Source: Diphasiastrum complanatum
Lineage: Eukaryota; Streptophyta; Lycopodiopsida; Lycopodiales; Lycopodiaceae
DNA length: 64,000 bases
Assembly: GCA_029204225.1 (NCBI GenBank)
Contig: CM055105.1
Coordinates: 48,059,688 to 48,123,687, forward strand
Direction: 5' to 3'
Under the pieces are notes generated by a model. That model was not told where the DNA came from and did no database searches. It was given only the letters and a program-made list of their open reading frames with translations. Of this stretch, positions 23,174 through 35,700 are shown piece by piece. The stretch's first letter is position 1; each line of letters starts with the position of its first letter. The translations under genes were made by a program, and so were the position numbers.

Positions 23174-25139
23174 ATGACTTCTTCCTCCTCCTCTGACGAT
23201 ACTGGCACAAGGAAGTAGACGACAGGGGCCAAATCAGAGTGGCAGAGGGCACTTCGTGGGTTATGCTGCCCTCTTCCTCAAGCAATGGGATTTTCCTGGA
23301 ACTATTCTCCTCTGACATCAACATGGGGCTAGCTATCCATGCCTACGCAACGTGGAACGCGCTGAAGTCACGTTTCCACATCCTGTACCAGGGTACCACA
23401 TACAAGGTACAAATAAATGCTAACTCCATGGTTACCATCGACATAGTGTCCGACGATCGCCAACCCATCTCCCATCGCCAAGCCAAAAACCTCATCAAGC
23501 CATTCGTAACCAGAACTACTCCTGAGATCCCAGTTCAGACTAACAATGGGTACTTGATAGAGGCTATCAACGATCCTGTAATCCAAGCTGCTGCCTACTT
23601 GTTGAACAACTTTCTAGTTGTTTCATCGTTTCGCAAGGATCGCATTCAGTCCAAGCAGCTTGGCCAAATCGTGGAATCTTTTATAGAATTCTCGAGCTCC
23701 TCGGTGAGGCCATACGACTGGCATACCTTCCTGCTCCACGAGCTTTCCATTGCCATCAAACCTAACACGCGCGATCGCATCGCACCAGGTCCCCTGTTGT
23801 GTAACTTTGCCTGTGCACTTCTCAAGGAGAAGGTGCGCAAGTTTAACTGATCCTCTGTTCTATCCGCATCCATCCCACACAGTTCATTGTACCCACCTTC
23901 TGACGCCTCCACCTCCCATCAACCTGCAGTTACTAACACAACGACCAACAAACGCATGCATGGCGCCGCCCCTTTCTCATCTAGTCCCCCTACCACTAGA
24001 CGACGCACTGTACCTCCACAACTAATCACTCCCACTTCCGCCACCACAGCTTCTTCTTCTGCTCAACCATCCACTTCTACTACCACAATTGTTTCTCCTC
24101 TTATTGTTCCTACAACTTTTTCCTCTAATCCCACATCTTCCACACCTTCCCTCGTCATTCCCGTTTTGACTCCACCTTCCATTAACATCGCTTCTTCCAT
24201 TCCCTTTGCTACTGCCACTACCACTGTTTCTACTCCACCTGCCACCATCAACCCTCTTGATTTCCAATTGTCCCCTGGCACCCTAGCATGGCTCAACCAA
24301 ATCAACTTCACACCAACTATCTCTCCTACATCTCCATCCATCTTCCAAACCACCCTCCAATTTTCCTTTGTTCCTCTCGTTCCTTCGTTTGAACAATCTG
24401 TTCTTAACCCCGTTGCCACTTCCGCTTCTCTCACACCTCCCACTTCTCCAGTAAAGGTTGCCGATGGTGACAACCGTTGTCCGATGACGCATTTGTACAG
24501 ACAACTTTTATGTCCTCACCCCTCCGTGCTGATCCCACCGCACCAGAGGGTATGGTGCCGCCATAAATATTGATTGAAGATGATGACACTGGTGTGCAGG
24601 CCATCTGGGCTACAACTTAGTCAACTCCAGCAAGTGCCATACTACCGGCTGCTCCCACGAACCTCACGACGGCCTACCAAGCCTTGGGAACATTCATCGA
24701 AGATGCGGTAGTGGCCAGAACATCACTAGACAATCGAGTACTGCAATTGGCAACCAACAACACCCAGTTGCGAGCAGAAATCATGAAGCCGCAACAAGAA
24801 TTGATGATAGCTCAACAACATGAGCTAGATGGAAACAAGGAGATCTTGAAGCTGCAGCAAAAAGAAGATGACCTTAATCAATATATCCAGAGCCTCTTCA
24901 AGGCAGTTACAAATGCTTTAGCAAAAGTCTAGGAGCTTCAATTGGAAGCCGCACAAAGGCTCGCCCCCCTCCAGGCGCAACTTCAGATCTACAAAACAGA
25001 AAATACACGTCTGGGAGCGGAGATGCAAGCGCTACAAAATGAGAAAACCGCCTGGCTAGCTCAACCAGTACCTGATACAAGGCAGCTGTCACAAGCTGAA
25101 ATGAATTTATTCCGGCATCAGGTGCAGGTTTTTTATTGA
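23174..25139 (+). pseudogene. Decayed gene: folded N-domain, Ser/Thr/Pro linker, coiled-coil end
   Basis: Three open stretches look like one former protein of roughly 640 residues. The first (23239-23850) has balanced, globular-looking composition. It continues in the same frame after a TGA into a Ser/Thr/Pro-rich stretch (23887-24470). After a frameshift near 24470 and stops at 24564 and 24618, a Gln/Glu/Leu-rich coiled-coil region follows (24684-25139), itself interrupted by a TAG at 24930. A possible start ATG lies at 23174, but a frameshift separates it from the main frame. GC content is clearly higher than on either side. I recognise no family. It could be a host pseudogene or a Gag-like protein of an unrecognised transposon. 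There are no introns, consistent with retroposition or a transposon. Confidence 0.6.
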
Positions 25140-25777
25140 AAAATCAATTCTTAAGAGTATTGTTTTCTTCTTGGGAGAACCGTTTAGACACTCCGCTGCG
25201 TCATTGAACATTCCCCAAAAATCTCAAATGTACATATCAAAAATATTCCAAGGTTTGAACCCAAAGAAGTTGGATTGGGACACAATATTGTATGTTGCAA
25301 TGTGATCACTATACATGTTTTGGATTCATGTAATTTAAACTTTCTACCATAAGTTGCAATTTTAGACCACCCAAGTATTTAGCTATGATTCCTTGATGTT
25401 GATCTAGTGATGAAGTTCGATGATGCTTTGCAAAAGTATTCATGTCTATTTTTTTTTGCAAACAACGATTGTCATTCAACATTAGTGTTTCAGAAAAGTT
25501 TCAAGCCAAGTTTATATGAAAACTACAACAATGACGTGAAAATGCAAGCCTTAAGGGTTGTAACAATTGCTTAATGTTAACAACATAGAGTTTTTGATCA
25601 AGGTGGAACAAGGAAAAGTTAGGCTAGACCTACACTATGTGTTGAGTATAAATTGGATGAAATTTGAAGGTTACACAAGCTAGTGATTATGTAGTAAGGT
25701 CAAATAGCACCCACAAGATCAACTATACATAATAGCATTGAACCAACAAACATGTTTGAATTGGTGCACTCCGTGGG
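25140..25777. other. AT-rich spacer, nothing recognised
   Basis: No coding family, LTR or structured repeat seen. Confidence 0.5.
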
Positions 25778-25982
25778 ACCATGTTGAACACCACTGGAAA
25801 TAGAAAACTTCACACCTATGGTTTTCTAGAGCATGAGTAGCACAATATTGAGAGCATTTGGTATTTTATGCCTTGTCCATGGAAACCATGTTGAACACCG
25901 TTGGAAATAGAAAACTTCACATATATGGTTTTCTAGAGCATGAGTAGCACAATATTGAGAGCATTTGGTATTTTATGCCTTG
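25778..25982. repeat. Tandem duplication, 107-bp unit, two copies
   Basis: Units start with accatgttgaacacc at 25778 and 25885. They differ at about four positions, mostly around the cacctatgg / catatatgg block. Confidence 0.93.
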
Positions 25983-28618
25983 GTAAAAATGACTCCTCAA
26001 ACAACAGCTTTGAAAAAGACTCCCAAATCCTCAACAACTCTACAAAAATTTGACCTTGTGTGACTTGTGCAATGTAAGAACACAAGATTTATGTGGCCTC
26101 GAGGAAACATTGACAAACTTTAGAAGTTGTCAGATTGAGGTGATGCAATGTTTTTAATGAAAATTGAGGTTGGGAGTCTTGTTGCACATTTGACTTATGA
26201 AAATGTCGAAAAACATCTATTTTGGAGTCAATAAAAAAAAAACGATAAGACAAATATATTATAGGTTCACTAGATGTGCACCACTTCATCTAAAGTTTTT
26301 TTTTTAAAAACTTTGACTAGCACCACTTCAACGAATGTTTTTTTTTTTTTTGGGAAGGTACGAATTTGAAATGTTGCAAGTAGTCCATATAATTTAAGCC
26401 CTTTTGTATGTTAATGGCATTTGGACTTTCAAAAATCATGTATTGTCTTGAAATGTTATGTCATATGTAATTATGATGGTTTTATGAAGTTTGCAAAAAA
26501 AAAAAAACTTGTACTGCTTTATAAAAAATAGGCACTTTTTGACAGTTTTTTTTTAATAATATAATTTAGTGAATCCCTTAAAAAAACCACGATTTTGGCC
26601 TAAATCTAGGATCACTAAAAAATACCAAAAAAGGTTACTCTTTTTTGTCCCAAAACAAATGTCATCGCGTTTATGATGTTACACATAATTTATAGTCTTG
26701 ATTAGATATCATGGAATTAACTTTAGTTAGGCTAAATTTAGCCTAGGTTAAGCAAGTTAAGACAAGTCAAGTCAAAGTTAGTGATATTAAGGCTAATATA
26801 TTTTGGTTCTCATAAGTTGCATGATATGCAAAGTTAGGATAAATAATAGAACTTTGTTATAGAATGACTAATACCATTTGGAGACATGAGGCCCTCCAAT
26901 CTTAAAGTCATATTAAAGTGTACGTAGTATATCTGACATCATTTGTGATAGGATCAAGTAAGTGATGTGACTTATTTTTATTTATGAGCTATTGCTCAAT
27001 TTTTGGTTTTGCTAACTTTTGTTAGGTTAGAGAGATCATTATGTTTATTTATTTCATGTTTGATGCTCACTGCCATGCACAATTTGCTTTCAAAAAATTG
27101 AGATGTTCTCAAGTTTGGGTTTAGGGCTATTATATCTAATATAATTTCCTCTAAAAATCAAGTCATAACGGTTTGAATTCATGTTCAAACCGTAGTAGAT
27201 AATTTGATGTTTCTTATAGTTCAATAACTTCCTTCTAGGTAGTTCTTGTTGCTCCTCACCTTCTATCATGAATAATTTGTTATTATAAGCGTATGTCATC
27301 ACTCAAGCAATGTTTGCAAAGATCAATAATACATTGGCTTTTGCTACAACTTGAACCTAGTTTCAATGGCATTGAAAAGATTGAGATGTTTTCTGGTTTT
27401 AGTTTCATTGAAAAGATAAAGAGGTTTAGGTGGTTTCATAAACTCTTTGAGTTTGAAAATGAAAATTGAAAGCTTTTGACCTTGCTCTTAACAATAGAAG
27501 AGCCTAGGGATTCAATCGTCTTTCATGCTAACAACAATTCATGTCATACACATTAGTAAATTGCTCTATTCTAGATTCTTCTACAACTTTGGAAACTAGA
27601 AGAGTGGAAGCTCCAAATGATTCATCAACTAATTTAGATATTAAATGTGATTATAGCATAAAATTTGAACAGGTGCATACATCATACTTGGAGATAAGGC
27701 TATTCAATTAAGCAAAGGAACAATTTTATTCTCAAAGAATTTGCTCCATAGTTGTGTAGGTAAAACAAAATGCTACAATGAGACAAAATATAGATTTATA
27801 TAATTTCAGAATTCCTAATTACTTTTGTGGATACTCATTGTGAAATGCTAAATATCTAATTTTGAAAATCATAATTGATGTTGCCAGATCACAATTGCCA
27901 TAATCTTGAGTCGATCTTGAATATCAAATAGTGAATTCTCAATGTTGAATTGAAAAAGTGTGAAATTCAATGGTAATTTTGTAAATAAAACCATGATTAA
28001 GATTCTAAATGTCAAATCATGAGATTGTGAGTACTTTAAATAACAATCCAGAAACACATGTTTGCAAACTATCCAATCTTTTACCAAAAACACAAATCCA
28101 TTGCAAGCATAATAATAATCAAGTTCATAAAATGCACTCATCAAACTAACATCATAAATCATCGCTCATTTGTAATATCAATCAAATACTAGCCTAAATC
28201 ACCAACCACGTCAAATTAACATTGTCTATTGCATATAAAAAATCACTTGCTATATATATATATCAAACATTAGATTTTGAGGTGAGGGAAAAAAAGTCAA
28301 CTACTACAATATCATATTAAGATAGGGTGTTGTCTACATTTTTAGTTCCACCTGTCCATGTGTTGGAGTGTGTGCTTTTCATCCAATCTTACTCAATGAT
28401 ATATATATATTTTCATTTTAAACATTTCCAAAAACCAAAATACCATCCTTAAAAATGTTCTTGGGTGGTGCTTGTTCATTTTGTAAGTCGATTATTTTTT
28501 GCGTAAGGTGGTTGGAAGTAGAAAACAAAAGACACTTACATTTATGGCTTTTTTGATGGGCTCAGTTTATGAACATGCTTTATGGCTTTCACTTGGAAGC
28601 CAATCCTGATTGTATCCA

Positions 28619-28624
<6 letters not shown>
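25983..28624. other. AT-rich intergenic spacer
   Basis: Poly-A and poly-T runs near 26230-26350 and 26500-26520, and short AT repeats near 28250 and 28390. No gene, LTR or transposon domain was recognised. Confidence 0.5.

Positions 28625-28674
<50 letters not shown>
28625..28674. repeat. (GA)25 microsatellite
   Basis: 50 bp of uninterrupted GA dinucleotide, about 1 kb upstream of the dehydrogenase start. Confidence 0.97.
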
Positions 28675-28676
<2 letters not shown>

Positions 28677-29489
28677 TATAATTATTTTTTGATGCTAGTT
28701 AGCATATGTCAATAAGCCCTACTAAGTGTGATAATCCCAAAGTTTTCTACTTTCTTGAATGTGTCGGCTACCTTCCAATGTGCGTAGAGATGTGAATAAT
28801 AGTTGAAAAAGGTAGTTTCTTTTGACATGTGAGCACAAAGAGAATGATTCTTATTGTAAGTATAGTTGCTAGGTTGGAATATGACATCATCCATGTAGCT
28901 AAGGCAAGAGAGGCATGGCTATATCTGTGGTCCCAACGTCTCAACCTAGGAATGACGAACACCCTCTCTTGTCTTTTACATAAGGGAATTGACTATCCAA
29001 CAACCTTTCCATTGGGTCATTTGGTCATAAAATAGATTTGAAGACGTTAATTATTGCTTGGTCTAGTTACCTCACCATATTCTATGGCCACATTTCCCTA
29101 GTGGAAAGGTCACTAGACATTTCATTCTTACACGTAAATGCCACCACTTTTTCTGCTCGTGGATTTCATTAGGGTTATGGGGTATAAGGTTGCTTGGGCA
29201 AAGCATCACGCCGACAATTGCTTGGGCATAGCATTGCTCCCATAAAAACTCGGGCAGCTAAAGAGGTCAAGAAAAGGAAATCATTGATGTTTATGCCAGG
29301 TAAAGCATGCGAACAAAGGCATTGTCGGCCATTACTTTGACAAGGGCCGTCACAACCGTAAAGCCTGTGTCTTGGGACTTCATTTCACACAAAAGGGTCA
29401 CACATTAATTACCCATTGAGCCTTAATTGGGAGGATGATTTCAATCCCATCACCATCACAAGTCATTTTCATGCTCAACCATTCAATAA

Positions 29490-29732
29490 ATGGGATTTCT
29501 TTTCATCTTCAATTTTAATCTTATCATATTCTCATATCCATTGGGTAGTAAACACGTGGCCATATCACATGTGGCAGCCATCGAAGGGCGCGGACTAAAT
29601 CTCGGCAGCCATCTGAAAGGCCCGATTTCACTAGAGCAGCTGAAAGCAAGCAAAGAAGAAGGAAAAGGGAGGAGGAGGAGAGCAACAACAAAGAAGAACG
29701 ATCCATCTGATAGTAAGAGAGGGAGGGTGGTG
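29490..29732 (+). promoter_or_regulatory. Presumed 5' leader of the dehydrogenase gene
   Basis: A purine-rich stretch (29640-29730, many gaagaa and ggagga words) lies directly upstream of the start. It is open in the same frame from 29490, so a longer N-terminus rich in Arg, Lys and Ser cannot be excluded. The family starts close to the ATG at 29733, which I prefer. No TATA box was identified with confidence. Confidence 0.35.
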
Positions 29733-32700
29733 ATGGCTATGGAGGCCGTCCGCCTCCTCTTTTGCGGTGTCAATGAGTTTCCTGATTCCATCAATTTTAC
29801 CAGGTTCTTCTTGCGCAACCATCCTCACGTTCAGGTCTGCTTTTCATTCATTCTATTTTGCAAATGGCAGCCTCTTCTACTTTTCGCCCAGATATCTCTT
29901 TCAATTCTCTGCAATTCTTACTTAATCTAGATCCTTCTATGTTTATCTGCAATGTCCTAGGTCCCAGCTATACCGTACGGAGCAAAATTTTTGGTTTTGT
30001 TTGTTACGTTTTATTAATCAATTATGAATATTTTTTGCTCCATATGTGTGGAGTGTATGCATGTTTTTTTTATTTGTTTCGTGGGAGTAATAATTTCCTA
30101 TCTAGTATTTCATGATCATTTCTTATCCAGTATTTCATTCTATATGTTGCTAGCATATGCCATTTTTTTTTATATTGTAGAGCGTGTGTTCTAATTTTGA
30201 GGTTTTTGTTTCATGTGTATGGAACATGTGGTATTTTATACATACGGAACAAAATGCCCAAGATATGGAATGCTTGAAATGGGTATCATTGAGATTTCGT
30301 CCCTTCAACTTCTCAATTGGACAATGTCTAACTTCGTTGTCCTTCAAAGCACCTTAGCCTTCAATGCAAGGATACGTATCTTCTGAGAACTAATATTATG
30401 CGAGGAACACCTCTCAAAAGTAAACAAAGTTAACACTTAGTAAATCATGACACTCAAACAAGATTTGACATCTTTTCCTGTTGTCATCTAGCGCACACAA
30501 TTTGCTGTCCCTAAGCAAAAGTTCATCATCAATAGAGTATTGATTTGCTACATTAATCATTGTGCAGCCTAGTTTCATCACTCGAGTGCAATGTTACTTG
30601 CTTGTACAGTTTGCCATATCTGACCAGAATATGAGTAAATCTACTGAAGTCTTATAAGAGATAAATAGACACTAGCATATAGCTCATAAAAAGCGAATTC
30701 ACTTCGTTTATTCTACTAAGAGCGTTCGCTACATGATTAGTGGTACCCTTAATGTAAAAAATTTCATAGACAAACATTTACATTAGTTCCGCCCACCTAG
30801 CCTTGTAACTTCTAAGATCAGGTTGGTTACAAATTGGCCAAGAAGTTAATGACCTAAACAAACTATGAACTTACTACCATTGAGGTAATGCCTCCAAGTC
30901 TTAAGATCGTGAATTACAACAAAGATTTCTTTTTCCCTAGTGGTGTATTTCATATGAGCATCAGTCACGGTGTGTATTTCATATGAGCATCCATCACTTG
31001 CTTTAAATTTCTCCTATCAAATGATGGGTTCTGTTACACTCCTAGAGCATAAGCTCGTCAAATCACTGAAAGCTGTAGTGTAGAATGAATCTCCTCCCAT
31101 ACTTAGGTAACCTTATAGCTCCGACGAGCTAGGTAACATGCTAACCACCACAATGAAAGCCAAAAGTTGGTTGAGAGGTATGATCAGCACGTGGCAGCGG
31201 ATTGAGGCATGTGTCTTCATAGATCATCTATGTCCACTTCTCACAATTGTTGGGCCTGATGAGCATACACGATATATTTGGATCTATCTCCAAGGACATA
31301 TTCTTGGTTTGGAGAGTGATGTGTTCATTGCGACTTGCTATTTCCCTTCGATGTCTTTTTGGGGTGGTCCAAACTGGCTGATTCATTGTTTGACTTGAGA
31401 AAGAATTGGCCTAGTCAAGTTTTTTTTTGTATTCCTAGCCTTCTATTAAAGCAGAAACAAGGTACTGGTTTAGGATGTATGGTGCAATCACACCTCTGTA
31501 CAATATAAACTATAATCAATTGTGTCCTTTCTCTCTTGACTATCGATTCTAAAATCACAAATGGTGAGTGCTTAGTGTTAACTTAAGAATGAATTTCAAA
31601 ATTGTTTTGAAAATCATAACATAGTATTAGGTATTTGATCAATGATAGCAAGACACCAAATTAGATTCTTGTATCGGCCTAGGTCATGCCAATGATTGGG
31701 TGCCATTATGCCCTAACATCTGGCTTCTCTTGGAGGGTTCTTTTATAGGGCTCTCTAGGAAGTATATATAGGGTAATTGCACTTGTGATGGTAGTTCACT
31801 CGCTTCAATCCCTGTGTTTATATTAGTCTTCAAGAGTTGGAACACATTTCGATCAAGGAAAAGTAAATTAAAAAAAAGGAACTTTAAAATAAGATGCAAA
31901 ATACTGTAAACCAACATACAAATATCATACAAGTTCTGAAAAAGCTACAAATATATCCATGCATGAAAGAAGAAATGGTCAATTGATCAAAAATGTGTGA
32001 TAGTTCCACTTTATGTAAGTTGGTTTACTTCTTTCTATAGAATCTTTATAAGCCCTCCCTTACTGAATGGGATAAAAGAAAATATATCACTCTTTCTAGA
32101 ATTGTTATAGAGAACATTATCAACATTCTTATACGTTTAGTTGAAGTTTTGTAACTTAGAACAAAAGAACCACCAATAAATCGCTATTGGGCTGGTGCTA
32201 GAAATCTTTTACAATGTTCAGCATGAAATCAATTTCACATCATTATATTGGTTTGTGATCCCATTAGACTCTACAATGTTGTGCACAATAAGAAGTGTTG
32301 CAATCACTTGAAACAGGTTGACGAGCTTTCGTTGGAGGACGTCGTTGACAATATATACAAATATGACATATGTGTTGTGCGAAAAATGAAATTTGATGAA
32401 AGTGCTATTTCTCGTGCAACAAAAATGAAGTTGATTGCTCAATTTGGAGTGGGCCTTGAAGGTAAACTATGTGCCAATGTTCCTATCAGCAATGCTTTTT
32501 AGTTAGGTTCCGAACAAGTTAAAATGATGAGATGTAATTTTTCCTTATTTTTCTGGGAGGAAATAGGGACTTCATTGGATTGGCTTTACTCTTTGATTTT
32601 AGCCTTAATCGTGACTAAATTAGTTTTTACCTCAAAAGAAGTAATAGCGGTCTTTGTATGAATGTACGAAAGTTAATGTGGACGTATGTTTGTGCATGTG

Positions 32701-35700
32701 AATTACACCTATTATTGGGTACTCCCAAAGTGAGTAGGGATGCCATAGCATTCGGTTCGTGCTATGCATGATGCAACACATGGTTTGAGACTTTGTGGGC
32801 GACTCCATGAGGTTAAAGATTGCAAGCCTCTTTGCTTATGTTGTTGCTATTGTAGAAACATAACATTGATATAGAGTTGTTCTTGCTTGAAGAAAACTTT
32901 GGTTAGTTTTTGTCATGTATGGCTAATTGCTTCCGTGATTTCATTACAAATGTTTTTGGATAGAGTTTCATTCGCTTTGTATTGCTAGTAAGAATGATGA
33001 TTTGCAAATATGATAATATATACCTTCTTTATCCATTAAGGTCTACTCCATATTTTGGAAACACTCTCAAATTAGTGCTCAAGTCATGAATAACTTGTGT
33101 GTAGTACAAGTCCATACTCCTACTCATGGAAGCAATCCATTCTTTCAAACGTCCAAACTTGAAATATTTGATGCTAGCTATTATGCTTAGAACATCAATT
33201 TGAAGGTTTTCAAATTGAGATTGGAAGCTTATTTTTTTTCGACCACTATTGCAAAATGAAAATGGTTTACCTATTTTTGATGTTCTTTAACAACTTTTTT
33301 ACTTGGTGACACAATATCTTATGTTTTGTGCATAATCTTGTAAAGGCTTCAAATACTTTTTAATAGGGTGGTTCTCATTGAGAAGCATTTGGGGTATTCC
33401 AATATAAAGTAGGTCTTCCAAATACCCATTAAATGTCTAAGACATTACTATCATTTAGGATGTCCACTTGTCAAGATTGTGCCCACTTGTTAAGGCTGTG
33501 CTTTCAATGTCCAACTTCACAACTTGGATACATTATGATTTGAGTAGCATGTTACCCAATCTAAGCAGGGGTGGACATTCCATCAGCAACAAAAGTGGGA
33601 ATCAAAGTGGCAAGAATTCCAAGTGATGATTGTGGAAATGCCCTCTCTTGTGCAGAGCATGCCATTTATCTCATGTTAGCTCTTCTACGAGACCAGGTTC
33701 GGTAAATTGCATTGTTTGATAATTTATTGAAGTTTGATTCTACTATCATCAAATTTACTTTATTGTAGTTGTTGTACTATCGATAAAAGCCTATATATTG
33801 CGATTTCAACGTATTTTGATTCTTGAGGAAGGTGATTTTAAGGTTTGAAATGTTTTGGTGTTTCTCCAAGTTAAAATGATTCGTAATAAGGTTTGAGAAG
33901 AAAGCATAATGTAAAAGTCATTCATCATGAGACCTTTTGGCCAAGTAGCCACAATTTTTTTAATCCTGTATTTCTTTTTATTTTCCGTTCTCTCATTGTT
34001 AAGGAAGTACAATGTGGATATCAAGATCTCTTAGATAACCGAGTTGTAATTGCTTGAATTTTTGTGTCGCAGATGAATTTGTATTGTTTCTTCCTCATGT
34101 TTGTAGTAGTGAGCACTTATGAAACACAATATGTTGTTGGTAGGCAAAAGTGTGTACCTTGAGGTCTAGATATTCTTGTTCCAATGTGTTGGGGAGATGT
34201 TTGGTTGTAGTTAGGAGCAATGGGACTTGAGTAAAATGTCATTGAGTTTATAAGTCCAAGGAAAAAGTTGTGTAGGGATGGAGTTAGAGAATGAGAGTAG
34301 CATATTTAGTAAAACCCAAGCCTAATTAACTAGACTTTTGCATAGTTGCCCAGAAACGTGTATTTGGGAAAAAAAACGTTTAAAAAAAAATAGATACTAA
34401 AAAATTTGAACCCCCCCTCTTCACGGCAAATGCGCCAGTCGTGGAGGGGATTTTGAACGCAATGTGAGCTAATGGAGGCGGTTTTTTGCACTAGGTCTAT
34501 GGCAATACAGGATGTTGATAGGATAAATTTGACACATCAGTACATAGGTACTAAGAGTACAAAAAAATTGATGTTGATACATACTTTGGAACACAATGGT
34601 AAGATTATCAAGGTGCTTAGAAATGGTAGAATGTTGTACCAAAAGATTATTGAAGTAGATATACTGATTACGTCCAAAATACATCGTCCCTAAGATGATG
34701 AAAAAGAGGCCATTATAGACTATGAAAATCTTGCTGTAACATGACAAGTCATTCTGAATTTTTATCGTTGACGGAATCCAATAGGGATTGATCCCCACCT
34801 AAAATCGACCACATTGTACCCAAAACATTTGGCAACCTACATAAATGACCTGCCCTTAATTAATGCTTTTATTTGATACCCATATTGCCCACAAGAAAAA
34901 AACCTTTTATGAGAAACGTTGCCCTAAATTAGAAACGCGTTTCAAAAACACATTTTTGAACACGTTTCTAGACACATTTCTAGAAACACTCAGCAACTAT
35001 GTTAAACATAGTTGCTCATAAACGCACTTTTGGGAGCAGAATCGTGCCAAAAAAAATAGAGTATATATTTATTTTTTGCCCTAATATTGCCCCAAACTAG
35101 ATCTAAACCATGCTGTAACCAACCCAACTGTAACCAAAACACTTGGCAACCTATAAAAATGCAATGCCCTTGATCCACCCCACTTGTGCTAATTAGGCAA
35201 GTAATAACAAGTAGGTTGAGGACCCATGTGGGGTCTAGAGCTAGAATTAGTATGACACCACCTCTATACATTACATGCTATATGTGGCCCTTTGTTTGGA
35301 GGGGTTTCCATGCCCTACTACTCCTTTGATAATCATTCAAGTTGTGTAAGCTTTGAAGTCCTCTCTCTCTTGCTTTTGTCTTCTACTCCATAGCTGGTTT
35401 TTTCAAGCTTTCATAGTGTGCTTACTATGTTGTTATGATACTCCATAGCTACGCCTTGGATTTTGTCATGGTATTAGAGGAGGTTATGTTGCCTATGGTG
35501 TGGTGAAAGCTTGGACTTGTTTTGATCAGATTCCTGCCATTCCTAAAGAGCAACTTTTCTTTGAGGAGGGCGCACTTTCTGTAGGGGCATCTGATCTCTA
35601 TGCTATCTGCATGGTTGGAGTACTGTTGGCAAGGGGAGTACTGTGATCCAAAAACTTTCTAATTTGGGAGAAATTTTTGTGAGTCTTTTTGGACAGCAAG

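Larger units (their letters stand above)
29835..32316 (+). other. Dehydrogenase intron 1
   Basis: The donor is gtctgc (weak after GT) and the acceptor is aaacag. It contains a gypsy relic (30440-31040) and a possible LINE fragment (31138-31398). The remainder is AT-rich without recognisable content. Confidence 0.85.

Noticed and set aside
24022-24504. Minus-strand Gly/Arg/Val-rich frames
   Set aside because: They are the reverse of the Ser/Thr/Pro-rich coding stretch and arise from its biased codon use.
29483-29828. Minus-strand Ser/Leu-rich frames opposite the dehydrogenase first exon
   Set aside because: Shadows of the purine-rich leader and exon 1; no motif and no splice support.
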